The notes under the pieces are model-generated. The model searched no databases and was not told where the DNA came from. It saw nothing but the letters and a program-made list of their open reading frames with translations. From Firmicutes bacterium HGW-Firmicutes-9 (GTDB taxonomy: Bacteria > Bacillota > Clostridia > Christensenellales > CAG-138), in the NCBI GenBank assembly GCA_002841395.1, contig PGZM01000010.1:1-64000 (forward strand): a DNA stretch of 64,000 bases, written 5' to 3'. Each line of letters begins with the position of its first letter. Positions within the stretch are counted from its first letter, which is position 1. Below are positions 16,718 to 25,383 of this stretch, piece after piece. Made by a program: the position numbers and the translations under genes.

Positions 16718-18115
16718 ATGGCAACCTTTGAAAAACTCGAGAACAACCGCGTAAAACTGACGATTTCCGTTTCGCCTGAGGCGTTCGGCGCAGCCGTACA
16801 GAAAGCATACCAGAAAACCGCAAACCGCTTTAACGTGCCGGGCTTCCGCAAGGGCAAGGCCCCGCGCAAAGTCATTGAGAGCATGTATGGCGAAAGCGCC
16901 TTCTTTGAAGAAGCATTCGACCTCGTATGGGGCGATGCATATGACGCAGCGCTGGCAGAGCACAAGCTCACCGCCATCGACAAGCCCTCGCTGGATATCA
17001 CCACCATCGGCTTGGAAGGCGTTGTCTTCACCGCCGAAGTGCAGTTAAAGCCCGAAGTCACCCTTGGCGCTTATCAGAAACTCGAAGTACCGGAACCCGA
17101 CTTCGCCGTCAAGGACGAAGAAGTGATGGCCGAAATCGAGAAAGAGCGCGAAAAGAACGCGCGCTTCATCGAAGTCGACCGTGCTGTGGAAAACGGCGAT
17201 CGCGTGATTCTGGACTATTCCGGCAGCGTGAACGGCGAGAAGTTTGAGGGCGGCACCGCTGAAGATCAGCTGCTCGTCATCGGCTCCGGCACGTTCATCC
17301 CCGGCTTTGAAGAACAGCTCGTCGGCCTCAAGGCTGGCGATGAGAAAGATATCAACGTCAAGTTCCCGGAGGAGTATTCCGCTCCCCTCGCCGGAAAAGA
17401 TGCCGTATTTGCCGTCAAGATCAAGGCCGTGCAGGTCAAAGAGCTGCCCGAGCTGGACGACGAGTTTGCAAAGGACATTTCGGACTTTGACACCCTCGAA
17501 GCCCTGAAAGCCGACAAAACAGCCAAGATGGCAGAAAAAGCCGCGAAGAACCGCCAGACCGCGATTGAAAACATCGCGCTGCAGAAGGCCGCGGACAACG
17601 CCATCGTCGATATCCCCGACGTGATGGTCGAGCGCCAGATCAACTACATGCTGCGCGATATCGCATATCAGCTGAGCATGAGCGGTCTTTCGCTGGAAGA
17701 CTACGTCAAATACACCGGCACCGACATGAACGGCCTGAAAGAAAGCTATCGCGCGGAAGCCACCGCTCGTGTGAAGATGCAGCTCGTCATCGAAGCCATC
17801 GGCGAAAAAGAGGGCGTAACCTGCACCGACGAAGACCTCGCAGCCATCATTGCGGAGTACGCGGAAGGCAGCGGTAAGAGCGCGGATGAGTTCAAGAAGA
17901 CGCTGAAGGACGAGGACATGGAATACCTCAGCGACAATGTACTCGCCAGAAAAGCCGTCAAGATCGTCACCGACAGCGCAGTGCTCGTCAAGGGCGAAGC
18001 CGAGAAGAAGCCCGCGAAGAAAGCCGCCCCGAAGAAGACGGAAGTAAAAGCCGACGACGCAGCCGCCGAGAAACCCGCAAAGAAAACCGCGAAGAAGGCG
18101 GAGCCGAAAGAGTAA
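16718..18115 (+). CDS. tig: Trigger factor chaperone (peptidyl-prolyl isomerase)
   Basis: Ribosome-bound chaperone that shelters nascent chains. 465 residues from the ATG at 16718, which has TTGGAGGAG upstream; an earlier in-frame start lacks such a site. The N-terminal ribosome-binding part contains GFRKGKAPRKV (the docking signature, about 42-52). The FKBP-type isomerase domain lies near 150-245 and the C-terminal chaperone arms follow. The last 45 residues are a Lys/Ala/Pro/Glu-rich tail (KKPAKKAAPKK and similar), not part of the core fold. First gene of the classical tig-clpP-clpX order. Confidence 0.96.
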   Translation: MATFEKLENNRVKLTISVSPEAFGAAVQKAYQKTANRFNVPGFRKGKAPRKVIESMYGESAFFEEAFDLVWGDAYDAALAEHKLTAIDKPSLDITTIGLEGVVFTAEVQLKPEVTLGAYQKLEVPEPDFAVKDEEVMAEIEKEREKNARFIEVDRAVENGDRVILDYSGSVNGEKFEGGTAEDQLLVIGSGTFIPGFEEQLVGLKAGDEKDINVKFPEEYSAPLAGKDAVFAVKIKAVQVKELPELDDEFAKDISDFDTLEALKADKTAKMAEKAAKNRQTAIENIALQKAADNAIVDIPDVMVERQINYMLRDIAYQLSMSGLSLEDYVKYTGTDMNGLKESYRAEATARVKMQLVIEAIGEKEGVTCTDEDLAAIIAEYAEGSGKSADEFKKTLKDEDMEYLSDNVLARKAVKIVTDSAVLVKGEAEKKPAKKAAPKKTEVKADDAAAEKPAKKTAKKAEPKE

Positions 18116-18171
18116 CGCGCTAAGGCTTTTTGAATAGTAGCCCCATTTCCCCTAAGAAGGAGGGAACGAAC

Positions 18172-18756
18172 ATGAATCTCATCCCAATGGTCATCGAGCA
18201 GACCAGCCACGGCGAACGCAGCTATGACATCTACAGCCGCCTGCTCAAAGACCGCATCATCTTCATCGGCGGCCCGATCGACGACGATATTGCAAACAGC
18301 GTCGTGGCGCAGTTGCTCTTCTTGGAAGGCGACGACCCCGATAAAGACATCAACCTCTACATCAACTCGCCCGGCGGTTCCGTAAGCGCGGGACTTGCCA
18401 TCTACGATACGATGCAGTACATCAAGTGCGAGGTGTCCACGATTTGCATCGGGCTCGCGGCCTCAATGGGCGCGTTCCTGCTTGCGGCGGGCGCCAAGGG
18501 CAAGCGTAAAGCCCTGCCCAACGCCGAGATCATGATCCATCAGGTCAGCGGCGGCGCACACGGACAGGCCACGGACATCAACATCCAGGCCGAACAGATA
18601 CTCAAGCTGAAGAAGCGGCTCAACCAGATCCTTTCGGAGCGCACCGGCCAGAACGTCGAGCGCGTCACCCAGGACACCGAGCGGGACAATTACATGAGCG
18701 CCGAGGAGGCGCGCGCGTACGGACTGATCGACGAGGTCTTTCCTCCGCGCAGATAA
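18172..18756 (+). CDS. clpP: ATP-dependent Clp protease proteolytic subunit
   Basis: Serine protease forming the double-heptamer chamber used by ClpX and ClpC. 194 residues from the ATG at 18172, placed by the AAGGAGGG site 7 bases upstream. The catalytic triad is visible: Ser98 (GLAASMGA), His123 (MIHQVSGG) and Asp172 ([11 protein letters not shown]). The N-terminal [13 protein letters not shown] is the typical axial loop. It lies between tig and clpX and is probably co-transcribed with both. Confidence 0.98.
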   Translation: MNLIPMVIEQTSHGERSYDIYSRLLKDRIIFIGGPIDDDIANSVVAQLLFLEGDDPDKDINLYINSPGGSVSAGLAIYDTMQYIKCEVSTICIGLAASMGAFLLAAGAKGKRKALPNAEIMIHQVSGGAHGQATDINIQAEQILKLKKRLNQILSERTGQNVERVTQDTERDNYMSAEEARAYGLIDEVFPPRR

Positions 18757-18774
18757 CCCGGAAAGGGGTAGTTT

Positions 18775-20043
18775 ATGACAAAAGTTGAAGATACGTCCAC
18801 CGTGCGCTGTTCTTTTTGCGGCAAAGCGCAGGAGGACGTTCACCGCATCATCGCGGGGCCCGGCGTGAACATCTGCAACGAATGCGTCGAGCTTTGCCGC
18901 GAGATCATCGAGGAGGATGTTGAGGCCGAACCCATCGACCTAACCAACATCCCTAAACCGCAGGAGATCGTCGCCTCGCTCAACCAGTACGTGATCGGCC
19001 AGGATACGGCCAAGCGTGCGCTGGCGGTTGCGGTGTATAACCACTACAAGCGCATCCACACGCCCGTGAAGAAGGACGACGACATCGAGCTGCAGAAGAG
19101 CAACATCATCATGCTCGGGCCAACGGGCAGCGGCAAGACGATGCTCGCGCAGACACTTGCGCGCATCCTGAACGTGCCGTTCGCCGTTGCGGACGCGACC
19201 AGCCTCACCGAGGCGGGCTATGTCGGCGAGGATGTCGAAAACATCCTGCTCAAGCTCATCCAGGCTGCGGACTACGACGTGGATAAGGCCAGCAAGGGCA
19301 TCATCTACATCGACGAGATCGACAAGATCGCCAGAAAAGGCGAGAATGTCTCTATCACGCGCGATGTCTCCGGCGAAGGCGTGCAGCAGGCGCTGCTGAA
19401 AATCCTCGAAGGCACCGTCGCCTCCGTTCCGCCGCAGGGCGGCCGGAAGCACCCGCATCAGGAGTTCATCCAGATCGACACCACGAACATCCTGTTCGTA
19501 TGCGGCGGCGCATTCTCCGGCATCGACAAGATCATCGAGAAGCGCATCGGCCACAAGATCTTAGGCTTCGGCGCGGAAGTGACCAGCAACGTCCAGAAGG
19601 ACATCGGCGAAACGCTCAAGAGCATCCTGCCGGAAGACCTCCTCAAGTTCGGACTGATTCCGGAGTTTGTGGGACGTATGCCGATCATCGTCACGCTGGA
19701 AAACCTCGACGAGAATGCGCTGATGCGTATCCTCACCGAACCCAAGAACGCGCTGACCAAGCAGTATCAGCGGTTGTTCGAGATGGACGGCGTCGAGCTG
19801 AGCTTTGACGAAGAGGCGCTGCGAGCGGTCGCCAAGAAGGCCATCGAGCGCAAAACCGGCGCACGTGGACTTCGTGCCATCCTCGAAGACGTGATGCTGG
19901 ACATCATGTTCGATCTGCCCTCGCGTGATGACATCGGCTTCTGCCGCATCACCAAGGACGTCATCGAAAAGGTCTGCCCGCCGCTGCTCGTTGAGAGCAC
20001 AGGCGAGAAGAAGGCCGCAAAGAAACCCAAGCAGTCGGCGTAA
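18775..20043 (+). CDS. clpX: Clp protease ATP-binding subunit ClpX
   Basis: AAA+ unfoldase that feeds substrates to ClpP. 422 residues. The N-terminal zinc-binding domain has Cys12, Cys15, Cys34 and Cys37. Walker A GPTGSGKT is at 115-122, Walker [10 protein letters not shown] near 180-188, and sensor and RKTGARGLR motifs follow. The IGF-type loop for ClpP docking is seen as ILGFG. The end carries a short Lys/Ala tail (KKAAKKPK). AAAGGGG lies before the ATG. The group ends at a strong terminator. Confidence 0.98.
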   Translation: MTKVEDTSTVRCSFCGKAQEDVHRIIAGPGVNICNECVELCREIIEEDVEAEPIDLTNIPKPQEIVASLNQYVIGQDTAKRALAVAVYNHYKRIHTPVKKDDDIELQKSNIIMLGPTGSGKTMLAQTLARILNVPFAVADATSLTEAGYVGEDVENILLKLIQAADYDVDKASKGIIYIDEIDKIARKGENVSITRDVSGEGVQQALLKILEGTVASVPPQGGRKHPHQEFIQIDTTNILFVCGGAFSGIDKIIEKRIGHKILGFGAEVTSNVQKDIGETLKSILPEDLLKFGLIPEFVGRMPIIVTLENLDENALMRILTEPKNALTKQYQRLFEMDGVELSFDEEALRAVAKKAIERKTGARGLRAILEDVMLDIMFDLPSRDDIGFCRITKDVIEKVCPPLLVESTGEKKAAKKPKQSA

Positions 20044-20055
20044 CGAGAACACAAA

Positions 20056-20090
20056 AGAGCGGAACCTAAACGGTTCCGCTCTTTTTTTTG
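20056..20090 (+). terminator. Terminator of tig-clpP-clpX
   Basis: AGAGCGGAACC and GGTTCCGCTCT form an 11-bp stem followed by eight T residues. Confidence 0.92.
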
Positions 20091-20240
20091 CGCTGTTTCT
20101 CACGTATTTCTTGCAGTTATTGCCTGTAGCAATGCATATACAACCAAATTTACCACAAATGGTAGGTGCGACAATTCACCAAACGAACCGGCTCGCGATT
20201 TACCCCGCGTGGTAGCACGCGTCGCAGACGCAAAATTCTC

Positions 20241-23183
20241 CTATAGTTTCCCCTGTACGGTGACGGTGGTAAACGTGCGGAGCGTGTGCTGCAGCCTCTC
20301 TTGTTTGAGCAGCGGCATCATGTTGCGCACGACCTCCATCCGAGTAATTCCCGTGAGCTCCATCAGCATTTCGGAAGCCGCGCGGATGCTCGGATCCTCG
20401 TCGAACACGATCTTGATCGTGTCCTCTCCCGTGAGCGTAATCCGCAGCAGCCGCGTAAACGGTGTCTCGATGAAATGTGCCGCGATGTGGAGCGAAAGCT
20501 CGCCGGTCTCGGAAATCTCTGTCTGCACCGTAACGCGCGCCTCAAACACATCCCCGCGCTGCGTGATGGTCGCGGCGGTATAGCAGTCCTCCGCGAGCGT
20601 GAAGCAGTGCTTATACTCCCCCTCCACCATCTCAATTGCGAGTCTGCCTTTTCCTGCGCGGGAGAATACGATCTGCTTGATTCCCGTGGTGAAGTTGTTG
20701 TGCACGCTCTGGAGAATAAACGGCATGAGTCCGCCGATGTTCGTGTCAAACGAATAGACACGGTCGGCAAGCCTTGCTGCGATCTCCTCCAGCGGGACGC
20801 TCTTGCGCGCCGCTTGATAAAACGGCGGACGTGAGCGCGCGGATAATCCCGCGATCGTAGTCTCCAGCGCATCCTGTGAACGCGGATCGCGCGGCAGCGG
20901 TTCATCCGATGCATCGTCAAACGCGTTTGTCACATAGTCCAGCACACCGCCCTGTGCAAACAGGCGCGACGTGCCGGAGAACAGCACAACAAGCACGTTA
21001 AGCTCCGGAATCGCGAGCATATATTGCCCGAACGCGCCGTTGAAGAGGAACGCACCCTTTCGCGCGGTCATCCAGATCTGGTGGCCGTAGCCGTAGGTGA
21101 TCTCACCCTTCGGTGTGTCGATCTGCGGCCTGGTCGCCTCATCAATCCACGATTCGGAAATCAAGCGCTTTTCACCGAACAGCGTCTTCCAGACGCCCTT
21201 GTTCAGATAGAGCTGACCGATCTTTGCGACGCTTTCCGGCGTCAGCGAAAGTCCCCAGCCGCCTTTTTCCGTTCCGTTGGGACAGGTCTCCCAATAATAC
21301 GATTCAATCCCGAGCGGCTCATACAGGCGCGGACGCAGATAATCCGTCAGCGTCTCGCCCGTCTTTCTGCGGACGATCGCCGCGAGCATATACGTGTTCA
21401 TGGAGTTGTAGTCAAACGCGCTGCCCGGCTCAAACTTGACCGGCGCGTGCATAAAGTCCCGCTCCCAGTCCGTGCCCATCGCGGAGCCCGCTTCGTTAAA
21501 GTACGTGCCCGTGCTCATATTTAAGAGCATCCGCACGGTCATCTTCTGCACGGGATGGGTTTTGCTCTCCGGTGCTTTGTCAAAAAAGATATCGCACAGC
21601 CGCTCGTCGATATCCAGCAAGCCTTCGTCCACCAGCATGCCCACGGCAGTTGCGGTGATGCTCTTACTCAGCGAATACAGCTGGTGCGGCAGTTTGCTGT
21701 CATAAGGCGCCCAGTTCGCCTCCGCAATCACCTTACCGTTGCGCAGAATCATGACCTCGTGCGCCTTTGCCGCCTCGTCCGCATGGATTGCATCCAGCAG
21801 GGCGTTGACCGCGCGCGACGAGATCCCCTCGCGCTCCGGTGTCGTTCGCGGGAGCGATTTTTTCTCGCGCTCCGGCGCAAACGCGGGCTTCTGCGGGCTG
21901 TGCGCATAGGGGTATAGGTGCTGCGTGTCCTGCGTGAGAAACTTCCATATCATGTCCATCGCGCGCTTTTGCAGCGTGAGATCGACCTTGTCCATCTCCT
22001 TGCGGAACAGTCCGCGCTTTCTGCGCAGCAGGGCGCGATCCATTCCCGCGAGCATTTCATAGCGCGCATTGACGCGCGAAATCACCTTTTCCCACGGCAC
22101 GGGCGCCATGGAGCGCGCCTGCTCCCGCATCTTCGCCTGCGCCGCCGGATCGGCGAGATAGTCCGCAATTGCGTCCGCCATACTCTCCGGCGTATCGCCG
22201 CAGGTAAGACCGTTTACGCCGTTTGCGATGAGGTCTGCCGGCATGCTGCCCGCAATGACGAGAGACGGCGTGCCCTGTACCGCGGCTTCGCGCACGACAA
22301 GGCCCGCGCTGATGCGCTGCATGGGAAACAGGCAAAGCGTGCTCTCCGCATACAGGCCGCTGAGCAGGGCTTCGTCCGCTATCTGTCCTAAGAAACGAAC
22401 GGTTCCGAGCAGCCCAAGCTCCCGCGCCAATGTGCGCGCGTGCTTCTCCTCCGGCCCGCTGCCGGCTATGAGCAGCTGAAAGTCATGTCCGCGCTGGCGC
22501 AGCTGCGCCGCTGCTTCAAACACATTGGAAAGGTTCTTCTGATGATCGAGACTGCCCGCAAATAGAAGCGCGGGAGATTGCGCGAGGTGAAACGTCTCCC
22601 GTGCTTTTGCGCGCGACTCAGCAGATGCTTCTTCCGGCTCGGTACCGTTGTCAAACACCTCAATGCTTCCTTCAAAGTCGTGTTCGTAGAGAAAGGAACG
22701 CGCTTCCTCATTCACTACCCATATTTCGTCACAACGGCTGAAAAAGTCGAGCGCGAAAAATTTCGACAGTTGATTCTGCCGCTCGTCCTTGGGATTCATC
22801 ATGTATTCGCGAATGTATTTCGTATGGAACGTGCCGACCAGCGGCGCATGGCTCTTGTCCGCGAGACGAACCGCCTCCGCGCCCGCTGATCCGGGGCTGT
22901 GCGCATGCACGATGTCAAACGTGTGCGCATTGACGCGGGTCAGGTAGTGCACGTCCAGCATAGCCGCCGTCGCCATCGACTGCGCGCCCGAGCCGAGACT
23001 CAGCGCAACGTAGTCGAGTATCTCATACGGCAGTTTGCCGCGATATCCCTGTGTGACCAGCGGCGTGATGACATATACTTCGTTCCCGATGACGGAAAGC
23101 TCCCGCGCGTAGGCGGTTACCACGCGGCTTACGCCGTCGGAGACCGGAAAAAACTGATCGGAACATTGTGCAATCTTTAGCAT
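20241..23183 (-). CDS. Fusion of GT4 glycosyltransferase and class C beta-lactamase-like serine hydrolase
   Basis: 980 residues from the ATG at 23183 (GGAGG ten bases before). Residues 1-385 are a GT-B glycosyltransferase of family GT4: FFPVSDGVSR (11-20), FHTKY (119-123) and the C-terminal nucleotide-sugar region near 206-300. The second Glu of the EX7E motif is present (Glu299), but the first is Ile291. Residues about 450-760 are a serine hydrolase of the beta-lactamase class C/DD-peptidase group: SxxK at Ser504-Lys507, a YNS triad at 592-594 where YSN or YAN is usual, and FNGAFGQ (714-720) at the KTG-like position. About 210 further residues (770-980) form a beta-rich tail. No signal peptide, so the whole protein should be cytoplasmic, unusual for this hydrolase group. 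Acceptor and hydrolysed bond are unknown. It stands alone. Confidence 0.85.
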   Translation of the reverse strand: MLKIAQCSDQFFPVSDGVSRVVTAYARELSVIGNEVYVITPLVTQGYRGKLPYEILDYVALSLGSGAQSMATAAMLDVHYLTRVNAHTFDIVHAHSPGSAGAEAVRLADKSHAPLVGTFHTKYIREYMMNPKDERQNQLSKFFALDFFSRCDEIWVVNEEARSFLYEHDFEGSIEVFDNGTEPEEASAESRAKARETFHLAQSPALLFAGSLDHQKNLSNVFEAAAQLRQRGHDFQLLIAGSGPEEKHARTLARELGLLGTVRFLGQIADEALLSGLYAESTLCLFPMQRISAGLVVREAAVQGTPSLVIAGSMPADLIANGVNGLTCGDTPESMADAIADYLADPAAQAKMREQARSMAPVPWEKVISRVNARYEMLAGMDRALLRRKRGLFRKEMDKVDLTLQKRAMDMIWKFLTQDTQHLYPYAHSPQKPAFAPEREKKSLPRTTPEREGISSRAVNALLDAIHADEAAKAHEVMILRNGKVIAEANWAPYDSKLPHQLYSLSKSITATAVGMLVDEGLLDIDERLCDIFFDKAPESKTHPVQKMTVRMLLNMSTGTYFNEAGSAMGTDWERDFMHAPVKFEPGSAFDYNSMNTYMLAAIVRRKTGETLTDYLRPRLYEPLGIESYYWETCPNGTEKGGWGLSLTPESVAKIGQLYLNKGVWKTLFGEKRLISESWIDEATRPQIDTPKGEITYGYGHQIWMTARKGAFLFNGAFGQYMLAIPELNVLVVLFSGTSRLFAQGGVLDYVTNAFDDASDEPLPRDPRSQDALETTIAGLSARSRPPFYQAARKSVPLEEIAARLADRVYSFDTNIGGLMPFILQSVHNNFTTGIKQIVFSRAGKGRLAIEMVEGEYKHCFTLAEDCYTAATITQRGDVFEARVTVQTEISETGELSLHIAAHFIETPFTRLLRITLTGEDTIKIVFDEDPSIRAASEMLMELTGITRMEVVRNMMPLLKQERLQHTLRTFTTVTVQGKL

Positions 23184-23325
23184 GTTGTATAGTCCTCCGA
23201 ACATATTTTAACACAACGCACGCATGTTCCGCCACACAGCGCGCACACGCGTATGTGGCGCAGTGGCAATCTTTGTGTGACGCTAAATTTGATCCTCTTT
23301 TTACAGCGTGTGCTCGATACGATTG

Positions 23326-23354
23326 TTTACGCGCAATTATTCATCATGTATACT
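23326..23354 (+). promoter_or_regulatory. Candidate promoter of the 23395-24435 gene
   Basis: TTTACG (23326-23331) and TATACT (23349-23354) with a 17-base spacer. The -35 match is weak and the -10 match good. A GGGAGG ribosome binding site follows before the ATG. Confidence 0.4.
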
Positions 23355-23394
23355 ATTGTCGAATAGATTAAGAAATGGGAGGATTTGACTTCAT

Positions 23395-24435
23395 ATGGAA
23401 GCAAATACGACAAAACAGCAAACCCTCTCCGAATTCATGACACCGCCGAAATCTTCGCGCGTTTGGACGTTTATCTTCGCGATTCTTATGTCCTTGATGA
23501 TCCTTGGCGCGGTCTATGAATTCACAAAGCCGCAGGAGGAGCCCACACGCATGAGCACACAGCTCGATAGCGGCGAATATTGTTATGTAGATGTAGCACT
23601 GGTTTCCCACTGGCTGCTGGATGTCTCCGGCGACGAGGAATACACCATCTACGAAGTCATGGACGCGGATGGAAACTGGTTTTTAGTCGATCTCAATGAC
23701 AAGACCTTCGCGTCGCTGGCCATACAGGCGGATGCATATCAGACCCTGTTGACAGATTATACAAACAACACACAGAATTTCGTTATGCCGGATGCGGTGC
23801 GCCTCACCGGTATGACTCGCATGCTGAACACCGGCGATGCCGCGGAGATTGCAACCGTATTCACGGACTGGACAGAGCAAGATGTGCTGAGCTCCTATGG
23901 AGACAAGTACATCGAGATAGGCGCCAACGACCAAAACGCAGGCGCGATCATGTATTTGGTCGGTGCGTTTGTGTTTGGCCTTATCTTCCTTATCATCGTT
24001 CTGCAAACCAACAGCCAGCGCAAGAACTATCGAAAGAGCGAAGACCGTCTTTATGAAATGGGACTTTTGGACGATGCCGAAACGGAGTTTTCCGCGCCGG
24101 AAAGCACGAGCTTCCCAAAATCCAAGCTGGTGCTTTCCAAGCGCTTTCTCTACAGCGGAAGCAGCGGCTGGATCCTTCCCTACGAAGACATCGGCTGGGC
24201 CTATCAATACACGCAGCGCAGATATGGCATCCCCGTTTCAAAGCAGATCATCGCAGGTCATGTCAATGGAAAGTCGATTTCGATCGCAAACCGCGGCGTG
24301 AACGATGCTATGCTCACAGAGACCGCTCGCGCGATCTACGCCGCAAACCCGGACTGCCTGATCGGCTACTCGTTTGACAACATCAAGACTTATAAGCAAC
24401 GCGTGAAGGAATATAAACAAAGCCATCCAAAGTAA
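23395..24435 (+). CDS. Two-pass membrane protein of unknown function
   Basis: 346 residues with no family I can name. A cytoplasmic N-terminus of about 20 residues leads to a first hydrophobic segment (about 23-42). An acidic extracytoplasmic domain of about 140 residues follows, then a second hydrophobic segment (about 182-203) and a soluble cytoplasmic C-terminal domain of about 140 residues that ends in a Lys-rich stretch. The ATG has GGGAGGATTTG upstream. It is monocistronic, with its own candidate promoter and a terminator. The topology suggests a sensor-like or scaffold protein, but nothing supports a specific role. Confidence 0.75.
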   Translation: MEANTTKQQTLSEFMTPPKSSRVWTFIFAILMSLMILGAVYEFTKPQEEPTRMSTQLDSGEYCYVDVALVSHWLLDVSGDEEYTIYEVMDADGNWFLVDLNDKTFASLAIQADAYQTLLTDYTNNTQNFVMPDAVRLTGMTRMLNTGDAAEIATVFTDWTEQDVLSSYGDKYIEIGANDQNAGAIMYLVGAFVFGLIFLIIVLQTNSQRKNYRKSEDRLYEMGLLDDAETEFSAPESTSFPKSKLVLSKRFLYSGSSGWILPYEDIGWAYQYTQRRYGIPVSKQIIAGHVNGKSISIANRGVNDAMLTETARAIYAANPDCLIGYSFDNIKTYKQRVKEYKQSHPK

Positions 24436-24452
24436 ACTCCACGTACAAATAG

Positions 24453-24482
24453 GGAGGCGTCTGAAACGGCGTCTCCTTTTTT
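24453..24482 (+). terminator. Terminator after the 23395-24435 gene
   Basis: GGAGGCG pairs with CGTCTCC (one G-U) followed by six T residues. Confidence 0.75.
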
Positions 24483-24537
24483 GTCACAATTCATGCTCAA
24501 GTTCACGTTGTGTTAACACCAGTTACATATGCCCGTG

Positions 24538-24566
24538 TTGATTTATTGGCACGGATCGGTTATATT
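24538..24566 (+). promoter_or_regulatory. Promoter of the TetR regulator gene
   Basis: TTGATT (24538-24543) and TATATT (24561-24566) with a 17-base spacer. The 170-base leader that follows shows no recognised riboswitch. Confidence 0.5.
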
Positions 24567-24737
24567 AGGAGAAGATAACGCCCCGGTGCTGACCGCACAA
24601 GACTGATCAGTATTGTCGGCGCAAAATACGGCAGGATTCTTCCGTCATTTTCTATTAAATTCACCCTTCGATCGCCATATGCGACGGAAACCCCAGCCGG
24701 TCATAACACAGAAATAATAATACGGAGGTCATCTCCC

Positions 24738-25304
24738 ATGGAAACCAAAAAAATGGATCGCCGCGTAAGAAAAACCCGCATGCAGCTTCGCGCGGGTCTG
24801 ACTCAGCTCATGCGCGAAAAGCCCATCAAGGACATCACCGTGCGCGAGCTTGCACAGCTGGTCGACATCAACCGCTGCACCTTCTATCTGCATTACCGCG
24901 ATATCTACGACATGGTAGAGCAGGTAGAGCAGGAAGTGTTCGACGAGTTCGAACAGCTGGTTCGCAAGCACCCTGCCGAAGAGCTGGAATCGAAGCTCCA
25001 TCCTCTATTGCTGGATTTGTTTGAGTTCTTCTCTTCCAATTCGGATTTGAGCGCAGCATTCCTCGGCGGAAACGGCGACATGGCATTCTTCAACAAGCTC
25101 ATCGACATGATCCACGGCCGCGTGCTGGAATACTGGCAGCTGGAGCAGAAGAAGGACCCCGATCAGTACGACTACTACTTCTCCTACCTCGCGTCGGGCT
25201 TCATCGGCATCATCCGCGCCTGGTTTGAGCGGGATATGAAGGAAACGCCCGCGCAAATGGCCGCAATGGCGGAACAGCTCATCCAACACGGCATGAGCAC
25301 CTGA
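24738..25304 (+). CDS. TetR/AcrR-family transcriptional regulator
   Basis: 188 residues. The N-terminal helix-turn-helix (about 10-58) shows the family pattern ITVRELAQLVDINRCTFYLHY. The C-terminal ligand-binding half contains a long helical region and a YYFSYLASGFIGIIRAWFE pattern common in the TetR_C-type domain of Clostridia. The ligand is unknown. It lies 80 bases upstream of ftsH in the same direction, so ftsH could be its target or they may only be co-transcribed. A GGAGG site (24724-24728) lies ten bases before the start codon. Confidence 0.88.
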   Translation: METKKMDRRVRKTRMQLRAGLTQLMREKPIKDITVRELAQLVDINRCTFYLHYRDIYDMVEQVEQEVFDEFEQLVRKHPAEELESKLHPLLLDLFEFFSSNSDLSAAFLGGNGDMAFFNKLIDMIHGRVLEYWQLEQKKDPDQYDYYFSYLASGFIGIIRAWFERDMKETPAQMAAMAEQLIQHGMST

Positions 25305-25383
25305 TCGTTCCGTTTTTTTCCGGTTCATGAACCGGATGTACAATAATATGGAATGATACCCGATTGAAGGAATAGATGAACAC

